Below are positions 1 to 8,746 of a stretch of DNA of 45,952 bases, one piece after another. Position numbers and translations under genes: made by a program. The stretch spans positions 1-45,952 of the forward strand of contig JAISTS010000110.1 of the NCBI GenBank assembly GCA_031272455.1, written 5' to 3'. The stretch comes from Tannerella sp. (GTDB lineage: Bacteria; Bacteroidota; Bacteroidia; Bacteroidales; Tannerellaceae). A model generated the notes under the pieces. The model was given only the letters and a program-made list of their open reading frames with translations. It was not told where the DNA came from and did no database searches. The stretch's first letter is position 1. Every line of letters begins with the position of its first letter.

Positions 1-261
1 CTGCGCAGTATTGCGGGCGGTCAGCCGCAGTCTCCGGCGGCAATTGCTCCGGTCAAAGTCGCAGCGCTTCAGGTCTATGCGACGGATGGAGTGCTGTATG
101 TCAGCGGCTTAACCGCAGGCGCTACGCTGAGCATTTACGACATTGCAGGCAAGCTGATTTACAGCGCCAAAGCATCGTCGGCGACGCAAAGCATCCCGTT
201 CACCGGCAAAGGCGTTTATATCGTCAAGTCGGGCGACAGCAGCGTAAAAATCAAGTTGTGA
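1..261 (+). CDS. C-terminal tail of a T9SS-exported protein (5' end outside window)
   Basis: The open frame enters from the left edge and stops with TGA at 259-261, giving 86 residues. The last 65 or so residues have the layout of a Por/type IX secretion C-terminal sorting domain: a short beta-rich segment with 'SIYDIAGKLIYS', then 'GKGVYIVKSG' and a basic end 'SVKIKL'. In Bacteroidota this domain directs a protein through the outer membrane by the type IX system and is usually cleaved off. The function of the missing N-terminal part cannot be seen. A strong terminator follows 20 bases later, so this is the end of its transcription unit. Confidence 0.8.
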   Translation: MRSIAGGQPQSPAAIAPVKVAALQVYATDGVLYVSGLTAGATLSIYDIAGKLIYSAKASSATQSIPFTGKGVYIVKSGDSSVKIKL

Positions 262-280
262 GCAACTTATAATGTCATAA

Positions 281-319
281 GAGACTGTCCGCCGCCTGCG
301 CGGGCGGTCTCTTTTTTTT
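281..319 (+). terminator. Rho-independent terminator after the T9SS protein
   Basis: GAGA (281-284) and CCGCC (289-293) pair with GGCGG and TCTC (303-311), with a four-base bulge on the left arm and a GC-rich loop. A run of eight T follows. It lies 20 bases after the stop codon at 261. Confidence 0.85.
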
Positions 320-323
320 ATGA

Positions 324-407
324 ACCACAAAGGCAAACAAGTCAAATAAGTTTCAATTGAAGAAAACCCTTTGCGACCTTTTGCGTTATCTTTGCGCTCT
401 TTGCGGT
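324..407. repeat. Small CTTTGCG-repeat element with terminal inverted repeats
   Basis: Exact CTTTGCG copies start at 369, 390 and 399, and a variant with one extra T lies at 378-385. The left edge ACCACAAAG (324-332) is the reverse complement of the right edge CTTTGCGGT (399-407) with one mismatch. The block sits between the terminator and the DUF433 gene and has no coding potential that I recognise. It resembles a short non-autonomous (MITE/REP-like) element, but a second genomic copy would be needed to show that. Confidence 0.45.
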
Positions 408-448
408 AAAAAAATATTTGTTTTATTAGGTGAATATCTCCAAGCATT

Positions 449-670
449 TCAAGCTGTTTGCAAAGTTCGTTCCCGCTGCGAGGCAAAGGCGAGGCAGGCG
501 AGGATGTCCTGCCGTGTCAGTTCGGGAAAGTCGGCAATGATTTCGTCGAACGACATATCTGCCGACAGCCAGCCCAGCACATCGTAAACCGTGATACGTG
601 TGTTTCGCACGCAAGGTTTGCCGAAACGTTTGGCGGGGTTGATGCGAATAATGTCCTGATACGTATTCAT
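449..670 (-). CDS. DUF433 family protein (VapB-like antitoxin type), orphan
   Basis: This 73-residue protein covers nearly the whole DUF433 family length. The family core is visible: 'RFGKPCVRNTRITVYDVLGWL' spans residues 15-35, followed by 'MSFDEIIADFPELTRQDI'. DUF433 proteins are small helix-turn-helix proteins that usually act as antitoxins to a DUF5615 PIN-like nuclease encoded just downstream. No such partner is present: the 190 bases downstream hold only the repeat element and the facing terminator. The gene may be an orphan antitoxin or the remnant of a pair. The ATG at 668-670 lies 26 bases from a TATCTTTG promoter element on the same strand. Confidence 0.75.
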   Translation of the reverse strand: MNTYQDIIRINPAKRFGKPCVRNTRITVYDVLGWLSADMSFDEIIADFPELTRQDILACLAFASQRERTLQTA

Positions 671-696
671 AAATATTCAGTTTTGTATTGACAGCA

Positions 697-704
697 CAAA
701 GATA
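697..704 (-). promoter_or_regulatory. -7 element of the DUF433 gene
   Basis: On the minus strand this reads TATCTTTG, an exact match to the Bacteroidota -7 consensus TAnnTTTG. No good -33 box is seen at the usual distance. Confidence 0.5.
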
Positions 705-768
705 CTGAGAATTTTTTGTTTTCGACGAGACAGTCAAAAAAATATTTTTGAAAAAAAATTGCGTTTTT

Positions 769-800
769 TTTGGTGGTATCAAAAAAAGTCTGTACATTTG
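769..800 (+). promoter_or_regulatory. Promoter of the glycogen operon
   Basis: TTTG (769-772), a 20-base spacer, then TACATTTG (793-800) match both Bacteroidota promoter boxes at the preferred spacing. Transcription would start near 806. This excludes the upstream in-frame TTG at 748 as a start codon and supports the ATG at 847. Confidence 0.75.
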
Positions 801-846
801 GTTGTTTTTATTTGAGTACGAATTTATAATTAAAGCAGGTGTCATT

Positions 847-2790
847 ATGAGTTACCTTAAGTTCGACAAAACGATGTTGATAAATCTTGAGGAATCGCTG
901 CTACGCGAGGTTCTCAGGACGAACAGGAAAGGCGCGTACCATTGTACGACGATAGTTGATTGCAATACGCGGAAGTATCACGGCGTGCTTGTGATGCCTG
1001 TGCCGGCGATTGACGACGAGAATCACGTGCTGCTCTCGTCGTTCGACGAGACGGTCATTCAGCACGGCGCTTCGTTCAATCTTGGCATCCACAAATACGG
1101 TGGCAACAACTACAGCCCTGCGGGGCACAAATACATCCGCGAATACACAATGGACGTTGTGCCGCGAACGGTATATCGCGTAGGCGGGGTCATTCTCGAA
1201 AAGGAGAAGATTTTCTCGAAGACTGACAATCAGATACTTATAAAATACACTCTGCGCGATGCACATTCGGCGACGACGCTTCGTTTTCGTCCTTTCCTCG
1301 CTTTTCGCAGCGTCAAAGACCTGACTTACTGCAACAACCGCGCCAATCTGTCGTATCAGGAAGTGCCAAACGGCATCAAGATGTGCCTCTACAGCGATTA
1401 TCCCGACCTGTATATGCAGTTTAACAAAAAACCGAAGTTCGTTTACGAGCCATACTGGTACAACGGCATAGAGTATCCGAAAGAGCAGGAGCGGGGTTAC
1501 GAATACAAGGAAGACCTGCTCGTGCCGGGCTATTTTGAGCTGCCTATCCGCAAGGGCGAAAGCATAATTTTCTGCGCAGGAGACATACAGCGCAAGGGAT
1601 TGAAAAATCTTCCCGAAGAATTTGAGGCTGAAGTGCGCGATCGCACACCACGTTCGAGCTTCTTCAACTGCCTGAAAAATTCAGCCCACCAGTTAGCTTA
1701 CCGTCCGAACAACGGCGACAATATCTATCTGCTTGCCGGCTATCCGTGGTTTCGCGTCCGCGCCCGCGATATGTTCGTCGCGATGTCGGGGGCGACGCTC
1801 TGCATCGGCGAGGAAGATGTATATAAACAACTGATGAACAGCGCTATACCCGCCCTGCAAACCTTTATGCGCGACGGGATGCCCGACAAGGTGATACGCG
1901 AAATCAACGAGCCTGACGTGCTGCTCTGGGCTGTCTGGAACATACAGCAGTTCAGCCTGAAAAAAGGCGTCGAAGAGACTAAAACACTTTACGGTGAGTT
2001 AGTTAACGAAATCATCAGCTATATCATTGCGCAGCGACATCCGTATATGAAGGTGTCGAGCGAGAGCGGCTTGGTCTATTGCGAGGGCGCCAACCGACCG
2101 CTCACGTGGATGAATTCGGTGGTCAACGGCAAGCCCGTAGTACCGCGAACAGGCTTTATTGTCGAGCATAATGCGCTGTGGTATAACGCATTGTGCTTCG
2201 CAAAAGAACTCAACGGCGATGGCACACAACCGGAAATCGACAGGCTTATCAAGCTGCTCGACCATTCGTTTCCGGCGACCTTTGTCAATAAATACAATTA
2301 TCTGTTTGATTATGTGAACAATAAAGAACAGGACTGGAGCGTACGTCCCAATATGGTTGTGGCGCTTGCCTGTCCTTACTCGCCTCTGACGAGGTTACAG
2401 AAAAAGGGAGCGCTCGATATCATCACCAAAGAGTTGTTGACACCCAAGGGATTGCGCTCGCTCAGCCCGAAAAGCAACGGCTATCGTCCCAACTGCTCCG
2501 GTTCGCAGCACGAACGCGACCTTGCCTATCATCAGGGTGCAGCGTGGCCCTGGCTATTAGGAATGTATCTCACGGCATACATCGACCTGTTCAAATGGGG
2601 CGGCGTCTCGTTTGCCGAGCGTATGCTGATAAGCCTCGAAGAAGAGATCTCGCAGCACTGCATAGGATGTATTTCCGAAGTGTTCGATGGCAACCCGCCG
2701 TTTGAAGCTCGCGGGGCGTTCTCGTTCCTGATGAGCATAGCCGCCGCTTTGCAGGTGATAGATAAGATAGAAACGTATAATGTCGAATAA
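847..2790 (+). CDS. Glycogen debranching enzyme (amylo-alpha-1,6-glucosidase, GH133-like)
   Basis: The 647-residue protein has the usual debranching-enzyme layout: an N-terminal beta domain (about 1-280) and a C-terminal (alpha/alpha)6 GDE_C domain (about 290-640). Family signatures are 'AGYPWF' and 'RD' near residues 297-310, 'HNALWYNAL' near 440, and 'RDLAYHQGAAWPWLLG' near 560-575. The enzyme would remove alpha-1,6 branch glucose from limit-dextrin or glycogen in the cytoplasm. At residue 423 the sequence reads LTWMN where, as I remember the family, LTWMD is usual. ATG 847 is chosen because the promoter lies between it and the longer frame start. The gene is first in a four-gene operon and is followed after 12 bases by the glycosyltransferase gene. 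Confidence 0.88.
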   Translation: MSYLKFDKTMLINLEESLLREVLRTNRKGAYHCTTIVDCNTRKYHGVLVMPVPAIDDENHVLLSSFDETVIQHGASFNLGIHKYGGNNYSPAGHKYIREYTMDVVPRTVYRVGGVILEKEKIFSKTDNQILIKYTLRDAHSATTLRFRPFLAFRSVKDLTYCNNRANLSYQEVPNGIKMCLYSDYPDLYMQFNKKPKFVYEPYWYNGIEYPKEQERGYEYKEDLLVPGYFELPIRKGESIIFCAGDIQRKGLKNLPEEFEAEVRDRTPRSSFFNCLKNSAHQLAYRPNNGDNIYLLAGYPWFRVRARDMFVAMSGATLCIGEEDVYKQLMNSAIPALQTFMRDGMPDKVIREINEPDVLLWAVWNIQQFSLKKGVEETKTLYGELVNEIISYIIAQRHPYMKVSSESGLVYCEGANRPLTWMNSVVNGKPVVPRTGFIVEHNALWYNALCFAKELNGDGTQPEIDRLIKLLDHSFPATFVNKYNYLFDYVNNKEQDWSVRPNMVVALACPYSPLTRLQKKGALDIITKELLTPKGLRSLSPKSNGYRPNCSGSQHERDLAYHQGAAWPWLLGMYLTAYIDLFKWGGVSFAERMLISLEEEISQHCIGCISEVFDGNPPFEARGAFSFLMSIAAALQVIDKIETYNVE

Positions 2791-2802
2791 TAAGGATAGA
2801 AA

Positions 2803-4065
2803 ATGAAAGCATTAATGTTTGGATGGGAATTTCCGCCGCATATCCTCGGCGGGCTGGGGACGGCGAGCTACGGGCTGTTCAAGGGCATGGCGAAACAAAG
2901 CGATATGGAAATCACGTTTGTGATGCCTAAGCCTTGGGGCGACGAAGACCAAAGCTTCCTGAAAATCATCGGGGCATGCAACACTCCTGTCGTTTACCGC
3001 AATGTGAGCTACGACTATGTCGCCGAGCGATTGGCAAAATTTATGGATCCCGCCAAATATTTTGAGCTGCGCGACCATATCTACGACGACTTCAGCTACC
3101 GTTATGTCAACGACCTCGGATGTATCGAATTTTCAGGCAGATACCCCGACAACCTGCTCGAAGAGATAAACAATTATTCGATAGTGGCGGGCGTGATAGC
3201 ACGGACAGAGCATTTCGACATCATCCACGCGCACGACTGGCTGACCTATCCCGCAGGCATACATACCAAGATGGTTAGCGGCAAACCGCTTGTCATTCAC
3301 GTACATGCAACCGACTACGACCGTAGCCGCGGCAATGTCAATCCCGACGTTTACAATATTGAGAAAAACGGAATGGATTATGCCGACAGGATACTGACAG
3401 TCAGCAATATGACACGCCAGACGGTCATCGACAAATATCATCAGGATCCAAACAAAGTCATCACTGTGCACAATGCCGTTGAGCCGTTAAGTCCTGACAT
3501 ACTGGCGATTACCGACAAACGCGGCGTTACGGACAAAATCGTTACCTTCCTCGGACGCATCACGATGCAGAAAGGACCGGAATTTTTCGTCGAGGCGGCG
3601 GCTAAAGTGCTGGGCAAGACGAAGAATGTGCGTTTTGTGATGGCGGGCAGCGGCGATATGATGGACAAGATGATACGTTTGGCTGCACGTCGCAACATAT
3701 CCGACCGTTTCCATTTCACCGGCTTTATGAAAGGCAAGCAGGTGTATGAGATTTTCCAGTCGAGCGACGTCTATGTAATGCCGTCTGTATCAGAGCCTTT
3801 CGGTATCTCGCCTCTCGAAGCTATGCAGTGCGGCGTCCCTTCGATCATCTCAAAGCAGTCGGGCTGCGCCGAAATCCTCGACTATGCCATCAAGGTTGAC
3901 TACTGGGATATAGAAGCGCTTGCAGACGCTATCTACGGGCTGATTTCCTATCCCGAACTGCACGCTTTCCTGCGCGACGAAGGGCTTAAGGAAGTGAACA
4001 ATATCAAGTGGGAATATGCCGGAATGAAAGTGAGAAATATATATAACGAAGTATTGCATTTATAA
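2803..4065 (+). CDS. Glycosyltransferase (GT4/GT5-type, glycogen-synthase-like)
   Basis: The 420-residue GT-B fold protein starts 'MFGWEFPPHILGGLGTA', the glycine-rich sugar-nucleotide entry loop shared by GT5 glycogen synthases and related GT4 enzymes. 'IHAHDWLT' and 'HVHATDYDR' mark the N-domain. The C-domain carries 'FLGRITMQKGPEFF' and the E-x7-E motif 'SEPFGISPLEAM' (about residues 328-340). In Bacteroidota this gene commonly lies between the debranching enzyme and GH57 genes and is assumed to build the alpha-1,4-glucan. The donor (UDP- or ADP-glucose) cannot be read from the sequence, and no glgC is present in the window. It is 12 bases after the debranching gene and 21 bases before the GH57 gene. 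Confidence 0.85.
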   Translation: MKALMFGWEFPPHILGGLGTASYGLFKGMAKQSDMEITFVMPKPWGDEDQSFLKIIGACNTPVVYRNVSYDYVAERLAKFMDPAKYFELRDHIYDDFSYRYVNDLGCIEFSGRYPDNLLEEINNYSIVAGVIARTEHFDIIHAHDWLTYPAGIHTKMVSGKPLVIHVHATDYDRSRGNVNPDVYNIEKNGMDYADRILTVSNMTRQTVIDKYHQDPNKVITVHNAVEPLSPDILAITDKRGVTDKIVTFLGRITMQKGPEFFVEAAAKVLGKTKNVRFVMAGSGDMMDKMIRLAARRNISDRFHFTGFMKGKQVYEIFQSSDVYVMPSVSEPFGISPLEAMQCGVPSIISKQSGCAEILDYAIKVDYWDIEALADAIYGLISYPELHAFLRDEGLKEVNNIKWEYAGMKVRNIYNEVLHL

Positions 4066-4086
4066 CTAATTGATTGACATAATATT

Positions 4087-5382
4087 ATGAAGACGATTTG
4101 TTTTTATTTCCAGATACACCAGCCATTCCGCCTGCGGAGGTATCGCTTTTTCGACATCGGTAACAGTCATTACTATTACGATGATTTTCAGAACGAAGAG
4201 ATATTCAGGCGGATAGCCGAGAAGTGCTATATCCCAGCCAATCGCACCATCAAAGAGATGATTGAGCAGAGCGGCGGGAAGTTCAAAGTGGCGTTTTCTA
4301 TCACGGGCACAGCTACCGAACAGATGGAAATTTATTCGCCCGAAGTGCTCGACAGTTTCAGGGAACTGGCTCAGTCAGAGAATGTTGAGTTCCTGTCCGA
4401 GACCTACGCGCACTCGCTGTCGTCGCTCGGCGACCCGGACGAATTTCGCTTTGAGGTCAAACAGCATAAGGACAAGCTTAATTCGCTATTCGGAGTAAAG
4501 CCTAAAGTGTTCAGAAACACCGAGTTGATCTATTCCGACGAGATATCCGAACTGGTTTACAGGTTGGGGTTTAAGGGGATGCTGACCGAAGGCGCCAAGC
4601 ACGTATTGAGCTGGAAAAGTCCTAATTACGTCTATTCGTCGGCGACGCAACCTCAACTCAAACTGCTACTGAAAAACGACCGTTTCAGCGAAGACCTCTC
4701 GGTGCGCTTCGGCGACTACTCGTGGAACGAATATCCGCTGACCGCCGACAAGTATATCTCGTGGATAGCCCAGACGCCCGAAACGGAGAAAATATTCAGT
4801 ATCTTCCTGAATTATGAGGTTTTAGGCTCGATGAAAGCCGCCGAAACGGGCATATTCGACTTTTTCAAAGCCCTGCCCAAATATGCGGAGAAAAACGGGA
4901 TAACGTTTTCGCTGCCGTCGGAAGCGCTTGAAGCAAACAAGCCGATATCCTCAATATCAGTGCCTTATCCGATGTCGTGGGTCGATGAAGAAAAAGACTG
5001 CAGCTCGTGGCTCGGCAATGTGCTGCAACAGGAAGCCTTCCGCAAAATCAACGAAATCAGCGAGCGGGTGCGCCTGTGCGAAGACCGCCGCATCCGTCAG
5101 GACTGGATTTACCTCCAGAGCAGCGACCATTTCTATTATATGAACACGAAGCATTACAATATGTTCAGTCCGTACGACAACCCGTACGATGCATTCAATA
5201 ATTATATGAATGTGCTGTCCGACTTTATCTTACGTGTCGAGGCGCAATATCCTTCGTCGGTCGATAACGAAGAGCTGAACTCGCTGCTGACAATGATACG
5301 CAACCAGTCGCAGGAGATAGAACAGCTGCAAAAACAAGTCGAAACGCTGCAAAAAAAGACAAAAACGGCAAAAAAAGGATGA
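4087..5382 (+). CDS. GH57-family alpha-amylase-like protein, catalytic region altered
   Basis: The 431-residue protein has GH57 regions in order: 'FQIHQPFR' (8-15), 'FSITGTATEQM' (70-80), 'FRNTELIYSDE' (142-152; E146 is the likely nucleophile position) and region 4 at 241-263. In region 4 most bacterial homologues, as I recall them, read MDYETFGEHQ with Asp as acid/base. Here it is LNYEVLGSM, so the Asp is Asn242 and the following residues also differ. The protein ends in a coiled coil (about 395-431, 'QSQEIEQLQKQVETLQKK'). It may be an inactive or repurposed GH57 with a binding or regulatory role in glycogen metabolism. There is no signal peptide, so it is cytoplasmic. Its stop overlaps the next start (ATGA). 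Confidence 0.82.
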   Translation: MKTICFYFQIHQPFRLRRYRFFDIGNSHYYYDDFQNEEIFRRIAEKCYIPANRTIKEMIEQSGGKFKVAFSITGTATEQMEIYSPEVLDSFRELAQSENVEFLSETYAHSLSSLGDPDEFRFEVKQHKDKLNSLFGVKPKVFRNTELIYSDEISELVYRLGFKGMLTEGAKHVLSWKSPNYVYSSATQPQLKLLLKNDRFSEDLSVRFGDYSWNEYPLTADKYISWIAQTPETEKIFSIFLNYEVLGSMKAAETGIFDFFKALPKYAEKNGITFSLPSEALEANKPISSISVPYPMSWVDEEKDCSSWLGNVLQQEAFRKINEISERVRLCEDRRIRQDWIYLQSSDHFYYMNTKHYNMFSPYDNPYDAFNNYMNVLSDFILRVEAQYPSSVDNEELNSLLTMIRNQSQEIEQLQKQVETLQKKTKTAKKG

Positions 5383-6263
5383 CAAAGGCTATTATTTCAT
5401 TATTTACAATGCTGACAACCGGCACATTATCGGCTCAGGAACGCATCATCAAACTGTTTCCCGAAGGAGTGCCGGGCGAAGATTCCGTATATGTCGAAAT
5501 AGCTGACAAAACCGGCAATAAGGTTGCTAACGAGACCGTTACGCGCATCACCAATGTTGGCGAACCGTCGATCACAATTTATGAGGCGCCCGAAGAGCTT
5601 GCGAGCGGCTCGGCGATAATCGTTTGTCCGGGCGGAGGCTACAATATTCTGGCTTACGACCTCGAAGGCGACGAAGTATGTCTATGGCTTAACGAGCTGG
5701 GTATCACGGCGATACTGCTCAAATATCGAGTGCCGCGCCGACCTGATAAGGACAAACACGAGGCTCCGCTGCAAGACCTGCAACGTGCTATCAGTGTTGT
5801 ACGTGCCAACGCCGCAAATCTGAACATCGACCCGCGACGTATCGGAGTGATGGGCTTTTCTGCCGGCGCACACCTCTGCGCAATGGCATCTAACTCGTTC
5901 AATAACAGGACTTATCCTGCTAACGACGCGATGGACAGGTTCAGTTGCCGTCCGAATTTCTGCCTGCTCGTTTATCCGGCTTACCTGAGCGGAGATACGG
6001 CATTTCAGCTCGCCCCCGAATTGCAGGTGTCGGAACGCACTCCGCCAACGCTGATAATACAGGCAGAAGACGACAAGGCGCACATTAACAGCAGTTTATT
6101 CTATTATTATGCGCTCAAGGAAGCGGGCGTCCGCGCATGGATGCATCTTTACAGCAAAGGCGGACACGGATACGGGCTGCGCGACACCGGCTCGGTGGTC
6201 AACAGCTGGCCCGACCGCGCCGAAGACTGGTTTCGCGAGATAGGATTAATAGACTCCAACTGA
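5379..6263 (+). CDS. Secreted alpha/beta-hydrolase, acetyl-/feruloyl-esterase-like
   Basis: This is a 294-residue protein with an N-terminal signal peptide (cleavage likely after 'TLSAQ', residue 20). The alpha/beta-hydrolase motifs are clear: oxyanion loop 'CPGGGY' (83-88), nucleophile elbow 'GFSAGA' with Ser161, acid near Asp231/232 in 'QAEDD', and catalytic His263 in 'GGHGYGL'. This pattern belongs to the family often named xylanase-associated esterase or BD-FAE-like acetylesterase. It would remove acyl groups from sugars outside the cytoplasm. It overlaps the GH57 stop by four bases (ATGA), so it is translationally coupled to a cytoplasmic glycogen operon. That is odd for an exported esterase and may just reflect operon capture. 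Confidence 0.82.
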   Translation: MTKAIISLFTMLTTGTLSAQERIIKLFPEGVPGEDSVYVEIADKTGNKVANETVTRITNVGEPSITIYEAPEELASGSAIIVCPGGGYNILAYDLEGDEVCLWLNELGITAILLKYRVPRRPDKDKHEAPLQDLQRAISVVRANAANLNIDPRRIGVMGFSAGAHLCAMASNSFNNRTYPANDAMDRFSCRPNFCLLVYPAYLSGDTAFQLAPELQVSERTPPTLIIQAEDDKAHINSSLFYYYALKEAGVRAWMHLYSKGGHGYGLRDTGSVVNSWPDRAEDWFREIGLIDSN

Positions 6264-6277
6264 CGGAGTAAACAGCT

Positions 6278-8686
6278 TTATTTCAGCGCTTTGCCCTTGC
6301 GTGAGGCAAACGACAGCAAAACGATTGCGCCGGCTGCAGCATACAAATATGCGAATATGCCGGTGATATCGCCGTTGTTGCCGTAAGAATGAAGCCCCGA
6401 CAGGAAATAATTCACACCGAAATAGGTCATAAGCACCGAGGCAAACGCCACAACCGAGCAAAGATTGAAAATCCATAAATTGTACTGCCGCTTGAGCAGA
6501 TGCAGATGCGTAACCATCACATACACAATGATTGTTATCAGCGCCCAAGTCTCTTTCGGATCCCATCCCCAGTATCGCCCCCAAGTCTCGTTTGCCCAAA
6601 CAGCGCCCATAAATGTACCAAACGTCATCAGTATCAACCCAATCCATAGCGACAGTTCGTTGACGACGCTCATTTCGCGCAGCGTTTTTTCGTGTTTTGC
6701 AAGTTTATCTTTTCGCAACACGCTCATTATAACCATATTGGTAATGCCAATCAGACAGCTGACGCCGAAGAAACCGTAAGCCGCCATCAGTACGGCGACG
6801 TGGAACATCAGCCATGGCGAATTGAGCACAGGCGCTAAATAGTTGATTTGCGGGTCCATCCAGTTCAGATTCGAGACAAACATAATTATACCGGCAAACA
6901 GCGTCGCAAGCGCGAAGGTCAGCGGGCTGCGTCGAGCGAAAATCAAGCCGACAAGGACAGTCGCCCAAGCAACATAAACCATAGTCTCGTAGGAATTGCT
7001 CCATGGTGCATAACCACCTATTTGCCAGCGCATTGCCATACCGAGCATGTGGAAATGGAATACTATGAGTACGACAATGCCTAAGGCTCTAATCAGCCAG
7101 CGCAGCCAACGTTTATCGTTGAATATCAGCGCAAAAGCAAGCACCAGCATTAAACCGCCAAGCGAGAGGTAGCCGATTTTACACCAGCGGAAGGGATTCA
7201 GACGGTTGTAGCGCAACTCACGCGCGATTTTGCTCTCGTCCAAGCCAACGCCCTCGCTGCGTTTGGTCTGGTAGGTCGCGATCATCGTCAGCAGCTCGTC
7301 TGCCCCACCCCAGTCGCCACTTTGTATAGCATCCTGCACCGACATAATGTAAGCATAAAAAATGCGGGTAACGAACAGCGAATCTGCGCCTTGGAACATC
7401 GACAGGTCGTCGCCGGGCGCATACCAGCTCATTGTATTCACATCGGGAAAGAGCTTAACAGATTTGTATTCAATCAGTTGATGCATAATATTCGCCTTCT
7501 CGTCCAACTTGATTATCTCCTTATCGAAAGCCGTTCGGTCGGTCGGCAGCTTTGCATAAGCGGCTTCCAAAGGCTGCTGTAACTTATAGCTTGCATCGTC
7601 GTTAAACAGCTCATTGTAAGAGCAATATTTCTTTGTCAACCCAAATTCGGCGCTCATTCGGTCGTTCGCGTATGCGATAAAGGGCAGCTGCGCCCACATA
7701 TCGGGGGCGGCGAGTGCGCTCAAGAGGAACGCATCGGGACTCATCCCTGCTATCGTCGTCTCTTTGTGGAGTTTACGCAGTATTTCCGAGGCAAAAGTAT
7801 TCATCGGGATGACACGTCCATTAGCCGCCCTGACAGCTAAAGCGCCAAAACGCATGGCGTGAGCCTTGTCGATATGTTTGTCAAGCGCGGGTATCGCCTG
7901 CTCAAGATCCGTATTGGCATAGCCACACGTCGCGACCGCCAGAAATAGCGCAGCAGCAAGCGCAACGGGCTTACCCAACTGTCTGATCAGATGGCGTATT
8001 CGACCGTTTTTACCGACTAAACACAGTACGCCTCCTACGAGCAGCATCAAATATCCGGCGTATGTTACGTTGCGTCCTGCCACATCTTTGTTGACGAGCA
8101 GGACAGTGCCTTTACCGTCGCTGTCGTACGATGCCTGAAAGAAGCGGTAACCATTCACATCCAGCACTTTATTCATTCCGACAGTGGCTTGACGCTCTGT
8201 GCCTTTGCTGTGTATTTTCAGATCGCTGCTGAACGATGAGGGGCTTGAAGAGCCGGGGTAATGCTGAAGCGTAAATTTCACTAACTCAACCTGAAACGGC
8301 AAAACGTTGACCCATTCGCCGTGGTTGGTTTGCACTCGCATACGGTCGCCTATCTCACCTTCGCGCAGGTGCAGTTCGCCTTCCTCACTGCAAAAATGCG
8401 TTATCACGGCGCCTGTCAAAATCACGATAAACGACAGATGGAATACGATAAAGCCGATTTTGCGTTTCTTCCACCATCCGCGTACAAGCATCACGGTGAG
8501 GAAGTTAGCCACTAAAAGCAGTTGTACGAAGAACAGCCATGGCGAATAATAGAATAGCGTCTTTGCGAGCGTCGTGCCAAGCGAGTTTTCGACAAAGGTT
8601 GCCGCCGCCAGTCCGACGGCAAATATCGCCAGCAGCACAAGCATTGTCGAATACGAAGAGAATAATTTTTTGAAATAATACATCAT
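6278..8686 (-). CDS. ccsA: Cytochrome c biogenesis protein CcsBA (ResB-CcsA fusion)
   Basis: The 802-residue membrane protein is a fusion of a ResB/CcsB part (about 1-235, with N-terminal membrane segments and a small periplasmic domain) and a CcsA part (about 500-802). The tryptophan-rich haem-handling motif WGWDPKETW lies near residue 700. The expected histidines are present in 'MFHVAVLM' and 'THLHLLK'. Such System II fusions export haem and attach it to apocytochrome c at the outer face of the inner membrane. The middle periplasmic segment (about 250-490) is long, as is usual in Bacteroidota. Its stop is only 14 bases from the convergent esterase gene, with no terminator between them. Confidence 0.92.
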   Translation of the reverse strand: MMYYFKKLFSSYSTMLVLLAIFAVGLAAATFVENSLGTTLAKTLFYYSPWLFFVQLLLVANFLTVMLVRGWWKKRKIGFIVFHLSFIVILTGAVITHFCSEEGELHLREGEIGDRMRVQTNHGEWVNVLPFQVELVKFTLQHYPGSSSPSSFSSDLKIHSKGTERQATVGMNKVLDVNGYRFFQASYDSDGKGTVLLVNKDVAGRNVTYAGYLMLLVGGVLCLVGKNGRIRHLIRQLGKPVALAAALFLAVATCGYANTDLEQAIPALDKHIDKAHAMRFGALAVRAANGRVIPMNTFASEILRKLHKETTIAGMSPDAFLLSALAAPDMWAQLPFIAYANDRMSAEFGLTKKYCSYNELFNDDASYKLQQPLEAAYAKLPTDRTAFDKEIIKLDEKANIMHQLIEYKSVKLFPDVNTMSWYAPGDDLSMFQGADSLFVTRIFYAYIMSVQDAIQSGDWGGADELLTMIATYQTKRSEGVGLDESKIARELRYNRLNPFRWCKIGYLSLGGLMLVLAFALIFNDKRWLRWLIRALGIVVLIVFHFHMLGMAMRWQIGGYAPWSNSYETMVYVAWATVLVGLIFARRSPLTFALATLFAGIIMFVSNLNWMDPQINYLAPVLNSPWLMFHVAVLMAAYGFFGVSCLIGITNMVIMSVLRKDKLAKHEKTLREMSVVNELSLWIGLILMTFGTFMGAVWANETWGRYWGWDPKETWALITIIVYVMVTHLHLLKRQYNLWIFNLCSVVAFASVLMTYFGVNYFLSGLHSYGNNGDITGIFAYLYAAAGAIVLLSFASRKGKALK

Positions 8687-8710
8687 AGATTATTGTACAT
8701 CAAGCAGGTA

Positions 8711-8746
8711 AACAAAAAAGGGGTTGCCTTTCGCAGGCAACCCCTT
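8711..8746 (-). terminator. Rho-independent terminator of the OmpA-family gene
   Basis: AAGGGGTTGCCT (8718-8729) and AGGCAACCCCTT (8735-8746) form a perfect 12-base stem with a five-base loop. On the minus strand the stem is followed by a T-rich run (TTTTTTGTTT). It ends transcripts from the gene at 8810-9985 only 25 bases before the ccsBA start codon. Confidence 0.9.

Noticed and set aside
748-846. N-terminal extension of the debranching enzyme from a TTG at 748
   Set aside because: The matched promoter boxes (769-800) lie inside it, and the family N-terminus begins at ATG 847.
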